Origin: Lachnospiraceae bacterium
GTDB taxonomy: Bacteria; Bacillota; Clostridia; Lachnospirales; Lachnospiraceae
Reading direction: 5' to 3'
NCBI GenBank assembly: GCA_016283275.1
Contig: JAEEMP010000123.1
Span: 1-33,133 of the forward strand
DNA length: 33,133 nt
A program made the translations under genes and the position numbers. Under the pieces are notes generated by a model that saw nothing but the letters and a program-made list of their open reading frames with translations, had not been told where the DNA came from and did not search any database. Each line of letters begins with the position of its first letter. The stretch's first letter is position 1. Shown here piece after piece: positions 7,670 through 15,181 of this stretch.

Positions 7670-8372
7670 CGTATTCTTTGTCAAGATATGCCTTTAAGTC
7701 AACAAAGCTGCCGTGAGGCCATTGGTTTATATCTTCATTGTATTTGTTGATCATGCAATCGGTAAGTAAAAATACTTTCATGCCGAGCTTTTCGGCTACC
7801 ATGTCCTCGCCGACATCATTTCCGACCATGAGACAATCTTCCGGCCCAACATTTAAGCGCCGCATGACTTCTCTGTAGTAATCAAGATTGGGCTTACAGT
7901 ATCCTATATTTTCATATGTGGTATACAATTCAAATTCATCGGGCTCAAGACCTGCCCAGTTGATACGCTGTCTGGTTGCCGTAGACGGGAATAGCGGGTT
8001 TGTGGCAAGGGCAACCCTGTAACCGCGTTCTTTAAGCATGTGTACGATCTCGGCAGCCATTTTATTAAAACCGCAAAACTGTTTGGCGTTCTTGAATTCC
8101 GTTGCATAGAATTCGTCGAATATTTGCATGTCTTCACGTGATTTATCACCGTATACGCCCGTAAAGTAATTCCAGAATGCGGTCTCATTCATGCAGCTTC
8201 CGTCGTTTTTGACCATGGCCGCGGTTCCGCCCCAGACGTTTTTAACGAGTTCTTTCGGCTCATAACCGTGCGGAGCGAGCATTTTTGCAAGATATTTAAA
8301 ATATCCTTCCGTGAATTCGGTCATATCCATCGGAAGAAGAGTGCCGTCAAGATCGAATAATACTGTGTTCAT
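7650..8372 (-). CDS. HAD-superfamily hydrolase (phosphatase-like)
   Basis: A soluble 240-residue haloacid-dehalogenase family enzyme. All four motifs are visible: motif I FDLDGTLL (nucleophile Asp and acid/base Asp near 7 and 9), motif II LATNPLFP, motif III Lys in YCKPNLDYY, and motif IV VGNDVGEDM. The helical cap between motifs I and II marks subfamily I. Substrate cannot be read from the sequence; its position between pyrF and pyrE suggests a nucleotide or sugar phosphate but does not prove it. ATG at 8372 follows GGGGAA. It has its own promoter (8429-8457) and a short leader hairpin (AGCCGT/ACGGCT, 8395-8409). Confidence 0.9.
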   Translation of the reverse strand: MNTVLFDLDGTLLPMDMTEFTEGYFKYLAKMLAPHGYEPKELVKNVWGGTAAMVKNDGSCMNETAFWNYFTGVYGDKSREDMQIFDEFYATEFKNAKQFCGFNKMAAEIVHMLKERGYRVALATNPLFPSTATRQRINWAGLEPDEFELYTTYENIGYCKPNLDYYREVMRRLNVGPEDCLMVGNDVGEDMVAEKLGMKVFLLTDCMINKYNEDINQWPHGSFVDLKAYLDKEYETRETV

Positions 8373-8428
8373 AGAATTTCCCCATAATTGTGTGAGCCGT
8401 GAAACGGCTTGCCTTAAACATTGGTGTA

Positions 8429-8457
8429 ATTATATGAAAACGGCGACCCAAAGTCAA
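8429..8457 (-). promoter_or_regulatory. Sigma-A promoter of the HAD hydrolase gene
   Basis: On the minus strand, TTGACT (8452-8457), a 17-base spacer and a consensus TATAAT (8429-8434). Confidence 0.8.
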
Positions 8458-8527
8458 TCATTTGATATATGCTCTCAAAGCTACAAGGATTTTGACTGAA
8501 ACGGCTATCTTTATTTTGATAAAAGTA

Positions 8528-8555
8528 TTGCCAATAAATACTGTTATGGTACAAT
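8528..8555 (+). promoter_or_regulatory. Sigma-A promoter of pyrE
   Basis: TTGCCA (8528-8533), a 16-base spacer, TACAAT (8550-8555), followed by ATATAGTGG. The predicted transcript start is only about 20 bases before the ribosome site, so there is no room for an attenuator. Confidence 0.65.
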
Positions 8556-8591
8556 ATATAGTGGTTTAAAAGATAATTGGAGGAACAGATT

Positions 8592-9269
8592 GTGGAACAG
8601 TACAAAGAAGAGTTTATTAACTTCATGGTCGAGTCGGACGTTTTGAAGTTTGGAGATTTTACGTTAAAGAGCGGAAGAAAGTCACCGTTTTTTATGAATG
8701 CGGGGGCATATGTTACGGGTTATCAGCTCATGAAGCTCGGAGAATATTATGCAAAAGCCATACATGACAGGTTCGGTGACGATTTCGATGTTCTTTTCGG
8801 ACCGGCATATAAGGGGATACCGCTTTCGGTTGCGACCGTTATAGCTTTTTCAAAGCTTTACGGCAAAGAGATAAGGTACTGTTCAAACAGAAAAGAAGTC
8901 AAGGATCACGGAGATGTCGGCATACTTTTGGGATCCAAGCTTAAAGACGGTGACAGGGTAGTGATAATCGAGGATGTTACCACATCCGGCAAGTCCATCG
9001 AGGAGACGTTTCCGATCATTAAGGCGCAGGCGGATGTTGAGATCAAAGGGCTTATGGTATCTTTAAATCGTTGTGAACGCGGCAAAGGCGAAAAGTCCGC
9101 GCTTGATGAGATCAAAGACCTTTACGGATTTGATACTGCGGCCATCGTATCTATGGCGGAAGTCAAAGAATATCTTCACAATCGCGAAGTAAACGGCCGT
9201 GTCGTTATCACGGATGAAATATATGCCGCGATCGGGGCATATTATGAAGAATACGGAGCTAAGGCGTGA
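8592..9269 (+). CDS. pyrE: Orotate phosphoribosyltransferase
   Basis: Joins orotate and PRPP to give OMP, the substrate of PyrF. It has 225 residues. Diagnostic stretches are the N-terminal FGDFTLKSGRKSPFF, GPAYKGIPLSVATV, the Lys-rich loop region near YCSNRKEVKDHGD and the PRPP-binding motif VVIIEDVTTSGKSI. I place the start at GTG 8592 because GGAGG (8579-8583) lies eight bases before it; an in-frame TTG at 8577 overlaps that ribosome site and cannot be the start. The stop overlaps the start of the next gene (GTGA). It has its own promoter at 8528-8555. Confidence 0.93.
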   Translation: MEQYKEEFINFMVESDVLKFGDFTLKSGRKSPFFMNAGAYVTGYQLMKLGEYYAKAIHDRFGDDFDVLFGPAYKGIPLSVATVIAFSKLYGKEIRYCSNRKEVKDHGDVGILLGSKLKDGDRVVIIEDVTTSGKSIEETFPIIKAQADVEIKGLMVSLNRCERGKGEKSALDEIKDLYGFDTAAIVSMAEVKEYLHNREVNGRVVITDEIYAAIGAYYEEYGAKA

Positions 9270-9577
9270 AAAAGCGAAGGATAATATATTCCAAGAAAAA
9301 ACATTCCGAAAAAGGTATTTTTTCTTTTGTTCTTGGCATAATCGTGCTTGTAAGCCTTATAGTATCGATAATCTTAAGTTACAGATTAAAAGGCAATGCG
9401 CCGACATCATTCGGGGCGGCAGGATTTTTGTGTACGCTGTTTTCGGCGGTCGGGATCATACTCGGGGTTGTTGGCAAACAGGAAGTTGATAAATTTCACC
9501 TTTTTGCATATATAGGCCTGTGCCTTAACATTTTGGATTTATTGTTTATCAGCACCATACTTTATGCGGGAATTTAG
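9266..9577 (+). CDS. Small three-helix membrane protein (DUF6142-like)
   Basis: A 103-residue protein with a very basic N-terminus (MKKRRIIYSKKKHSEKG) and three hydrophobic helices at roughly 18-38, 47-67 and 80-100. This places the N-terminus in the cytoplasm by the positive-inside rule. It resembles small DUF6142-type membrane proteins of Lachnospiraceae, which have no known function; that assignment is from memory. GTG at 9266 overlaps the pyrE stop by four bases, so translation is probably coupled. Whether it affects pyrimidine metabolism is unknown. Confidence 0.75.
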   Translation: MKKRRIIYSKKKHSEKGIFSFVLGIIVLVSLIVSIILSYRLKGNAPTSFGAAGFLCTLFSAVGIILGVVGKQEVDKFHLFAYIGLCLNILDLLFISTILYAGI

Positions 9578-9600
9578 GATCGTTTAGTGCAAAACATACA

Positions 9601-9629
9601 TTGCACGGGACACTTTATTCAAGTACACT
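9601..9629 (+). promoter_or_regulatory. Sigma-A promoter of purE-purM-purN-purD, with inverted repeat over the -35
   Basis: TTGCAC (9601-9606), a 17-base spacer and TACACT (9624-9629). The -35 is the right arm of the inverted repeat GTGCAA-N8-TTGCAC (9587-9606), a possible operator. Confidence 0.65.
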
Positions 9630-9664
9630 AAATATAGTAGAAAAACAATGAAAGGGACATATAT

Positions 9665-10171
9665 ATGGCAACTGTATCTATAGTTATGGGCAGTGATTCC
9701 GATATGCCTGTCATGGCAAAAGCGGCAGACGTGCTCGAAGAACTTGGAATTTCTTATGAAATGCGCATAATATCCGCACACAGAGAGCCCGATGACTTTT
9801 TTGAATATGCAAAGACAGCCGAAGCGCGCGGAGTTAAGGTTATAATTGCGGGTGCAGGTATGGCGGCTCATCTTCCCGGAATGTGTGCTGCGATCTTCCC
9901 TATGCCGGTCATCGGTATTCCCATGCATACGACATCACTCGGCGGCCGCGATTCACTTTATTCCATCGTGCAGATGCCAAGCGGTATCCCGGTTGCGACC
10001 GTTGCGATAAACGGAGGACAGAATGCCGGTCTTCTTGCCGCAAAGATCCTTGCCACATCGGACAGCGTTCTTTTGGATAAGCTTAAAGCATATTCGGAGA
10101 ATTTAAAGAAGAGTGTGCAGAAAAAGGATGAGACCCTTCAGAATACAGGATACAAAAATTACACAAAATAA
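9665..10171 (+). CDS. purE: 5-(carboxyamino)imidazole ribonucleotide mutase
   Basis: Moves the carboxylate of N5-CAIR to make CAIR in purine synthesis. It has 168 residues and starts at ATG 9665 after GGGA. Class I features are the N-terminal [16 protein letters not shown] (active-site His), [11 protein letters not shown] (second His) and [15 protein letters not shown]. The class II form that uses CO2 directly would have SAHK instead. Class I normally works with PurK, which is not in the window and may be elsewhere or absent. First gene of a four-gene purine operon; purM follows after ten bases. Confidence 0.94.
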   Translation: MATVSIVMGSDSDMPVMAKAADVLEELGISYEMRIISAHREPDDFFEYAKTAEARGVKVIIAGAGMAAHLPGMCAAIFPMPVIGIPMHTTSLGGRDSLYSIVQMPSGIPVATVAINGGQNAGLLAAKILATSDSVLLDKLKAYSENLKKSVQKKDETLQNTGYKNYTK

Positions 10172-10181
10172 GGAGCATACA

Positions 10182-11207
10182 ATGGATTACAAAAAAGCCG
10201 GTGTCGATATTGAAGCGGGCTACGCTTCCGTAGAGCTTATGAAAGAGCATGTAAAGAAAACATTTCGTCCGGAGGTTTTGGGCGGCATAGGAGGCTTCTC
10301 CGGAGCGTTTTCTCTTGAAAAGATCAAGAACATGGAGGATCCCGTTCTTTTGTCGGGAACCGACGGATGCGGTACGAAAGTCAAACTTGCATTTTTGCTG
10401 GATAAACATGATACGATCGGTATCGATGCGGTAGCCATGTGCGTTAACGATGTTGCCTGTGCCGGCGGTGAACCGTTGTTTTTCCTTGACTATATAGCCT
10501 GCGGAAAGAACTATCCGGAAAAGATAGCAAATATCGTTAAAGGTGTTGCGGAAGGATGTATTCAGGCGGGATGTGCGCTTGTGGGCGGTGAGACCGCCGA
10601 GCATCCGGGACTTATGCCGGAAGACGAATACGATCTTGCCGGTTTTTCCGTAGGAGTTGTCGAAAAGAAAGATCTTATCACGGGTGCGGATATAAAGCCG
10701 GGCGATACGCTTGTGGGAATAGCTTCTTCGGGTGTTCATTCAAACGGTTTCTCTCTTGTGAGAAAAGTATTTGAAATGACGACGGAAAGTCTTAATACAT
10801 ATTACGAAGAACTCGGGACCACGCTCGGTGAGGCACTTATCGCTCCCACAAGGATATATGTGAAGGCCTTAAAGAGTGTTAAGGATGCAGGTGTAAGGAT
10901 CAAGGGCTGCAGTCATATAACCGGCGGCGGTTTTTATGAAAATATACCGAGAATGCTTCCCGAAGGCATTGTGGCAGAAGTTAAGAAATCTTCTTATGAA
11001 GTTCCTCAGATATTTAGATTGATCGCGAAAAAGGGCGATATTTCCGAAGAAATGATGTATAACACCTTCAATATGGGTGTGGGTATGGTACTCTGCGTGG
11101 ATCCTTCGGATGCAGAAGCTACCATCGATGCATTAAAGGCAGCAGGTGAGAATGCTTTTGTTATCGGCACTGCAAAGGCCGGAGAGAAAGGTGTTGAAAT
11201 ATGTTGA
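10182..11207 (+). CDS. purM: Phosphoribosylformylglycinamidine cyclo-ligase
   Basis: Closes the imidazole ring: FGAM plus ATP gives AIR. It has 341 residues. The N-terminus [20 protein letters not shown] is typical. Family motifs are GGFSGAFSL, the ATP-binding [45 protein letters not shown] and the C-terminal [15 protein letters not shown] and [11 protein letters not shown] 10182 is used because AAGGAG (10170-10175) lies six bases before it; an upstream extension of the frame into purE has no ribosome site. It overlaps purN by seven bases. Confidence 0.95.
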   Translation: MDYKKAGVDIEAGYASVELMKEHVKKTFRPEVLGGIGGFSGAFSLEKIKNMEDPVLLSGTDGCGTKVKLAFLLDKHDTIGIDAVAMCVNDVACAGGEPLFFLDYIACGKNYPEKIANIVKGVAEGCIQAGCALVGGETAEHPGLMPEDEYDLAGFSVGVVEKKDLITGADIKPGDTLVGIASSGVHSNGFSLVRKVFEMTTESLNTYYEELGTTLGEALIAPTRIYVKALKSVKDAGVRIKGCSHITGGGFYENIPRMLPEGIVAEVKKSSYEVPQIFRLIAKKGDISEEMMYNTFNMGVGMVLCVDPSDAEATIDALKAAGENAFVIGTAKAGEKGVEIC

Positions 11208-11803
11208 GAATAGCCGTATGCGTATCGGGCGGAGGTACCAACTTAGGTGCGATCTTTAAAGCCATTGACAGCGGGATCATCAAAAACGGTGAAATAGTAA
11301 AGGTCATAAGCAACAATGCCAATGCATATGCACTTACAAGGGCAAAAGAAAGAAATGTCGAAGCCGTCTGCATATCACCCAAGTCATATCCCGACAGAGA
11401 GACTTTTAATGAGGCACTGTTAAGCGGGCTTAAAGAAGCCGATCCCGATCTTATAGTGCTTGCGGGTTTTTTGGTAAATGTACCGGAAATCGTGGTATCG
11501 GCATTCAAAAACAGGATCATAAACATCCATCCCGCGCTTATCCCTTCGTTTTGCGGTAAGGGATATTACGGACTTAAAGTTCACGAGGCCGTACTTGCAC
11601 GGGGCGTCAAGGTAACCGGTGCAACGGTGCACTTCGTGGATGAAGGTATAGATACGGGCAAGATCCTTGCCCAAAAGGCTGTTTATGTGGAAGACGGCGA
11701 TACACCCGAGATCTTGCAAAGACGTGTAATGGAACAGGCGGAATGGATAATCCTTCCCGATGTTATAAGCAGGATCTGCGCGGGAGAGATTTCGATAGGT
11801 TAG
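11201..11803 (+). CDS. purN: Phosphoribosylglycinamide formyltransferase (folate-dependent)
   Basis: Transfers a formyl group from 10-formyl-THF to GAR. It has 200 residues. Hallmarks are the N-terminal phosphate loop [13 protein letters not shown], the catalytic Asn and His in [10 protein letters not shown] near 108-117, and [14 protein letters not shown] carrying the third catalytic residue (Asp). ATG 11201 lies inside the end of purM (seven-base overlap), so expression is coupled. purD follows after 20 bases. Confidence 0.95.
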   Translation: MLRIAVCVSGGGTNLGAIFKAIDSGIIKNGEIVKVISNNANAYALTRAKERNVEAVCISPKSYPDRETFNEALLSGLKEADPDLIVLAGFLVNVPEIVVSAFKNRIINIHPALIPSFCGKGYYGLKVHEAVLARGVKVTGATVHFVDEGIDTGKILAQKAVYVEDGDTPEILQRRVMEQAEWIILPDVISRICAGEISIG

Positions 11804-11823
11804 TACGTTAAGGAGATGTGGGT

Positions 11824-13098
11824 ATGAAAGTACTTGTGATCGGTGGCGGCGGAAGAGAGCACGCCATTTGTACAGCAGTCAGAAAGTCAAAAAAGGTTTC
11901 CGAACTTTACTGTGCTCCGGGAAATGCGGGCATAGCAAAGATTGCTAAGATCGTTAACATAGGCGTTATGGAGTTTGAACGTCTGGCTGATTTTGCAAAA
12001 GAAAACAGGATCGATCTTACGATAGTCGGTCCCGACGATCCGCTTGTGGGCGGTATAGTGGATGTATTCGAGGAAAAAGGTTTAAGAGTATTCGGACCGA
12101 GAAAGAATGCGGCGATACTTGAAGGCAGCAAAGCTTTTTCCAAAGATCTTATGAAGAAGTACAATATTCCGACGGCGGCTTATGAAACATTTGACAATGC
12201 GGATGATGCGCTTGCTTATCTAAAGACCGCACCGATGCCGATAGTCCTTAAAGCAGACGGACTTGCGCTCGGTAAGGGTGTTTTGATCTGCAACAACCTT
12301 AAAGAAGCCGAAGACGGTGTTAAAGAGATAATGCTGGATAAAAAGTTCGGCAACGCCGGGAATAAGCTTGTTATCGAAGAATTTATGACCGGTCGGGAGG
12401 TTTCGGTACTTTCGTTTGTGGACGGAAAGACGATAAAGACCATGTCTTCGGCACAGGATCATAAGCGTGCAAAAGACAATGATGAAGGTCTTAATACGGG
12501 CGGAATGGGAAACTTTTCTCCGAGCCCTTTCTATACGGAAGAAGTGGATAAATTCTGTAAAGAAAATATATATCAGCGTACTGTTGATGCCATGGCTAAA
12601 GAGGGAAGAGAATTCAAAGGTGTTATCTTCTTTGGCCTTATGCTTACGGAAAAAGGACCCAGGGTACTTGAATTCAATGCGCGTTTCGGGGATCCGGAAG
12701 CGCAGGTCGTGCTTACAAGGATGAAGAGTGACGTGATCGACGTTATGGAAGCATGCATAGACGGTAAGTTAAGTGAGACTCCAGTGGAATTTTATGATAA
12801 TGCGGCTGTTTGCGTGATCCTTGCAAGTGACGGATATCCGCTTGAATATAAAAAAGGCTTTGAGATAAAAGGGCTTGAGGCTTTTGAAGATAAAGAAGAT
12901 TATTATTGCTTCCATGCCGGTTCGAAGTTTTCGGAGGACGGAAAGGTTCTTACGAACGGCGGAAGAGTGCTTGGTATAACCGCAACGGCGCCCACACTTA
13001 AGGAAGCACGCAGGAAGGCATATGAAGCAACCGAATGGGTTTCTTTTGACAATAAATACATGCGTACCGACATAGGAAAAGCTATAGACGAGGCATAG
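11824..13098 (+). CDS. purD: Phosphoribosylamine-glycine ligase
   Basis: Ligates phosphoribosylamine and glycine with ATP, so it uses the product of PurF. It has 424 residues of ATP-grasp type: N-domain MKVLVIGGGGREHAI, GPDDPLVGGIVD, GSKAFSKDLM, ATP-grasp loop VLKADGLALGKGV, EEFMTGREVSVL, the signature HKRAKDNDEGLNTGGMG and metal site LEFNARFGDPEAQ. A GTG at 11818 is in frame, but it sits only two bases from the AAGGAG site (11810-11815). ATG 11824 has eight-base spacing and begins exactly at the conserved N-terminus. Last purine gene of this operon. Confidence 0.95.
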   Translation: MKVLVIGGGGREHAICTAVRKSKKVSELYCAPGNAGIAKIAKIVNIGVMEFERLADFAKENRIDLTIVGPDDPLVGGIVDVFEEKGLRVFGPRKNAAILEGSKAFSKDLMKKYNIPTAAYETFDNADDALAYLKTAPMPIVLKADGLALGKGVLICNNLKEAEDGVKEIMLDKKFGNAGNKLVIEEFMTGREVSVLSFVDGKTIKTMSSAQDHKRAKDNDEGLNTGGMGNFSPSPFYTEEVDKFCKENIYQRTVDAMAKEGREFKGVIFFGLMLTEKGPRVLEFNARFGDPEAQVVLTRMKSDVIDVMEACIDGKLSETPVEFYDNAAVCVILASDGYPLEYKKGFEIKGLEAFEDKEDYYCFHAGSKFSEDGKVLTNGGRVLGITATAPTLKEARRKAYEATEWVSFDNKYMRTDIGKAIDEA

Positions 13099-13139
13099 CA
13101 TTTCTAAGACCGTATTTACGGCTCGGACAGGAGGATGCA

Positions 13140-14672
13140 ATGAAAAAAATAAGAGTAATAATATTAACTGCGGTGTGTGCTTTGGCATTGGGCATCTTGT
13201 TTTTTATAAGTCCCGTAAGCGCATATGCCGACAACGCTAAGGCAACGGTAGTTGTGGACGGTGCATACGTTAGATCTTCACCGAGTTCCACCGGAGATAT
13301 CATAGCCAGCGTAATGAAGAATGATGTTGTGGAGGTCATCTCATCATCGAGCGATTCAGCAGGCAATACCTGGTACAAGATAGTGGTCGATGCAAAGACA
13401 TACGGATACATAAGAAGCGATCTTGTATCAACATCGGGATCGGTTCCCGCATCAACTTCTACGGAAACGTCAACGAGTACGTCGACCGGCACCACTACAT
13501 CAACAAGTACATCAACTTCGACAACATCCGTTTCCGCCGATGTAACTCCCGTAGAGCCCACAACGACTACTACACAGCCGACAGAACTTGTGGAAGTGGA
13601 ACCTGTGGACGGCAAGATATCATCAAGCGTTAATATCAGAAAGGGTCCTTCCACGCAGACAGAGGTAGTCGGAAGCATTGCTCCGAACATGATGATCGTT
13701 GTAACCGGATATGTTAATGACGGTCAGCATAACTGGTATTACATGACCTACAATTCGGATACCGTCGGTTATGTAAGATCTGATTTTGTAGCACTTTCGG
13801 GAGAACTTGTACAGAAAGTTGAACCGGAGCCCGAACCGGAGCCCGAACCGGAGCCCGAACCCGAGCCTGAACCCGAAAAGGTTTATTACGATTATGAAGT
13901 TACCTTCGATCAGGATGAAAACGGCGATACGGTCTGGTATTTAAACGATTATACCGAAGGTACCAGAAATGATGTAAAAGAACTTCTTTCAGCCAAGAAA
14001 GACCTTAAAGAGAAGACTGAGGCTTACGAAAAAGAAATAAAGTCGAAGAAGATCATAAATATAATACTTATCGTTGTGATCGTTCTTTTGCTTGCTGCAG
14101 GCGCTGTTGCATTTATCATGTTCCGCCGCTGGTATTACGGATATGATGAAACAGAGGAGCCGATCTCAAAGCCCAAATATGATTCAAAGCCTTCTTCCTC
14201 TTCATATTCGCGCACATCGCAGAAGACGGCTTCAACGGGAAAAAGTTCTTCATCAAGAAGCAATGATTTCAGGATGGAGACGGTCGGAGCAGAGAAAAGT
14301 GAGGCGACCAGAAGACCCGCCACATCGGCATCAGCTTCTTTGGCATCTTCTTCGCAATCCACAAAGGGTGCCGAGATACTTCCGGACGGCCATGTAAGAA
14401 TGCCTGACGGCACCATAAAGAGAGCTGTAGTAGGAACAAGACAGGCTGACGGTTCGGTTAAGTTTTCCGACGGACGCATAAAGCTTCCGGACGGCACGAT
14501 CATAAAGCCCGATGAGAATCCCGCACAGCCTGCAAAGGTTTCGGGAAGTTCTTCGCAGCAGGTCAAGGAAATACCTTATCCCAACAAGGCAAAGGCCAGA
14601 AATTTTGTGACCGAAGATGATGACATGGAGTTTGGTTTCTTAAATATCGATTCCGAACTTGACGAAGAATAA
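13140..14672 (+). CDS. Membrane-anchored protein with two SH3b domains, Pro-Glu linker and cytoplasmic PDG repeats
   Basis: A 510-residue protein. Residues 1-30 form a Sec signal ending AYA. A first bacterial SH3 domain (about 34-97, AYVRSSPSSTGDIIASV) is followed by a Ser/Thr-rich linker (98-150). A second SH3b (about 157-217, VNIRKGPSTQTEVVGSI) precedes a Glu-Pro run (228-246). A charged, coiled-coil-prone helix (275-303) leads into a membrane helix at 305-328, then a basic flank and a Ser-rich cytoplasmic tail. The tail has repeated PDG units (LPDGHVRMPDGTI, LPDGTII at 414-455) and an acidic C-terminus. SH3b domains usually bind peptidoglycan, so wall sensing or anchoring is likely (inference). 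ATG 13140 follows AGGAGG by five bases, 41 bases after purD. Confidence 0.82.
   Translation: MKKIRVIILTAVCALALGILFFISPVSAYADNAKATVVVDGAYVRSSPSSTGDIIASVMKNDVVEVISSSSDSAGNTWYKIVVDAKTYGYIRSDLVSTSGSVPASTSTETSTSTSTGTTTSTSTSTSTTSVSADVTPVEPTTTTTQPTELVEVEPVDGKISSSVNIRKGPSTQTEVVGSIAPNMMIVVTGYVNDGQHNWYYMTYNSDTVGYVRSDFVALSGELVQKVEPEPEPEPEPEPEPEPEPEKVYYDYEVTFDQDENGDTVWYLNDYTEGTRNDVKELLSAKKDLKEKTEAYEKEIKSKKIINIILIVVIVLLLAAGAVAFIMFRRWYYGYDETEEPISKPKYDSKPSSSSYSRTSQKTASTGKSSSSRSNDFRMETVGAEKSEATRRPATSASASLASSSQSTKGAEILPDGHVRMPDGTIKRAVVGTRQADGSVKFSDGRIKLPDGTIIKPDENPAQPAKVSGSSSQQVKEIPYPNKAKARNFVTEDDDMEFGFLNIDSELDEE
13821..13878 (+). repeat. 12-base tandem repeat encoding Glu-Pro dipeptides
   Basis: About four to five units of GAACCGGAGCCC, the last ones diverged, encode the EPEPEP linker of the SH3b protein. 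Such short in-frame repeats can change length by slippage. Confidence 0.85.
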
Positions 14673-14700
14673 ACATTTAATAAAATATATGTTCGCTTAA

Positions 14701-14729
14701 TTGACATGCATATGCGGCTGTTATATATT
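14701..14729 (+). promoter_or_regulatory. Sigma-A promoter of gntR-clpC-radA, embedded in a terminator hairpin
   Basis: Consensus TTGACA (14701-14706), a 17-base spacer and TATATT (14724-14729). The -10 forms the left-arm end and loop of the inverted repeat at 14715-14743. Confidence 0.7.
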
Positions 14730-14748
14730 CTATATAACAGCCGTTTTT
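14715..14748 (+). terminator. Terminator of the SH3b gene, also a candidate operator
   Basis: A perfect 13-base-pair stem, CGGCTGTTATATA and TATATAACAGCCG, has a TTC loop and is followed by TTTTT. It lies 43 bases after the SH3b stop. The same DNA covers the -10 of the next promoter, so as double-stranded DNA it could also bind a dimeric repressor. Confidence 0.8.
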
Positions 14749-14803
14749 GTGTCGTTTGCGCAAAATGTGCGGACGATCTTTTATTATAAAGCGAGTGATC
14801 ATT

Positions 14804-15181
14804 ATGTATATTGAGATTGATTTTGACAGTGAAGAAGCTTATTATATGCAGCTTCGGAACCGTATAATCGAAGGGATAGCGACCGGACGGATCATAGAGG
14901 GCGAAGCTCTTCCGAGTGTGAGAAAAATGTCCGAGGACATCGGCATTAATATGCATACCGTCAATAAAGCATATACGCTTCTTAAGGATGAAGGGTTTGT
15001 AAAAGTTGACAGACGGCGGGGCGCGGTCGTATCGGTGGACAGTGATCATATCCTGGACATAAACCGATTAAAGAAAGAGTTAAACATTACCATTGCCGGA
15101 GCCAGTTGCAAAGGCATATCCAGAGACGAACTTATTACTATAGTAGATGAAATACTTAAAGAATACGGAGGTGAAGTATAA
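14804..15181 (+). CDS. GntR-family (YtrA-type) transcription regulator
   Basis: A compact 125-residue regulator. Residues about 10-75 are the GntR winged helix (YYMQLRNRIIEGIATGRI, EALPSVRKMSEDIGINMHTVNKAYTLL), followed by the wing RRGAVV and a short helical dimerisation tail. This is the YtrA layout, without a large ligand domain. ATG 14804 opens the conserved part. An in-frame GTG at 14795 is possible and neither has a strong ribosome site. Its stop overlaps the clpC start (TAATG). It occupies the place where ctsR-mcsA-mcsB sit in many Firmicutes, so it may regulate clpC. The inverted repeat over its promoter is the obvious candidate operator. Confidence 0.88.
   Translation: MYIEIDFDSEEAYYMQLRNRIIEGIATGRIIEGEALPSVRKMSEDIGINMHTVNKAYTLLKDEGFVKVDRRRGAVVSVDSDHILDINRLKKELNITIAGASCKGISRDELITIVDEILKEYGGEV

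Noticed and set aside
8528-8591. PyrR-type attenuator before pyrE
   Set aside because: Only about 20-30 bases separate the predicted transcript start from the pyrE ribosome site, with no terminator or anti-terminator fold.
9578-9664. Purine riboswitch before purE (and before purL)
   Set aside because: No three-stem purine aptamer core is visible, and both leaders are too short for the aptamer plus expression platform.
10083-10739. 218-codon minus-strand frame opposite purE and purM
   Set aside because: It crosses two genuine overlapping-operon genes and lacks a ribosome site or recognisable domain.
13082-13690. 202-codon minus-strand frame rich in Val, Asp and Ser
   Set aside because: Its composition is the mirror of the Ser/Thr repeat linker of the SH3b gene; the plus strand has signal peptide, SH3b domains and a ribosome site.
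13821-13878. CRISPR-like short repeat array
   Set aside because: Units are 12 bases with no spacers and code in frame for Glu-Pro inside a protein gene.
14673-14803. CtsR operator upstream of clpC
   Set aside because: No tandem GGTCAAA-type heptads are present; only the inverted repeat at 14715-14743 is seen.
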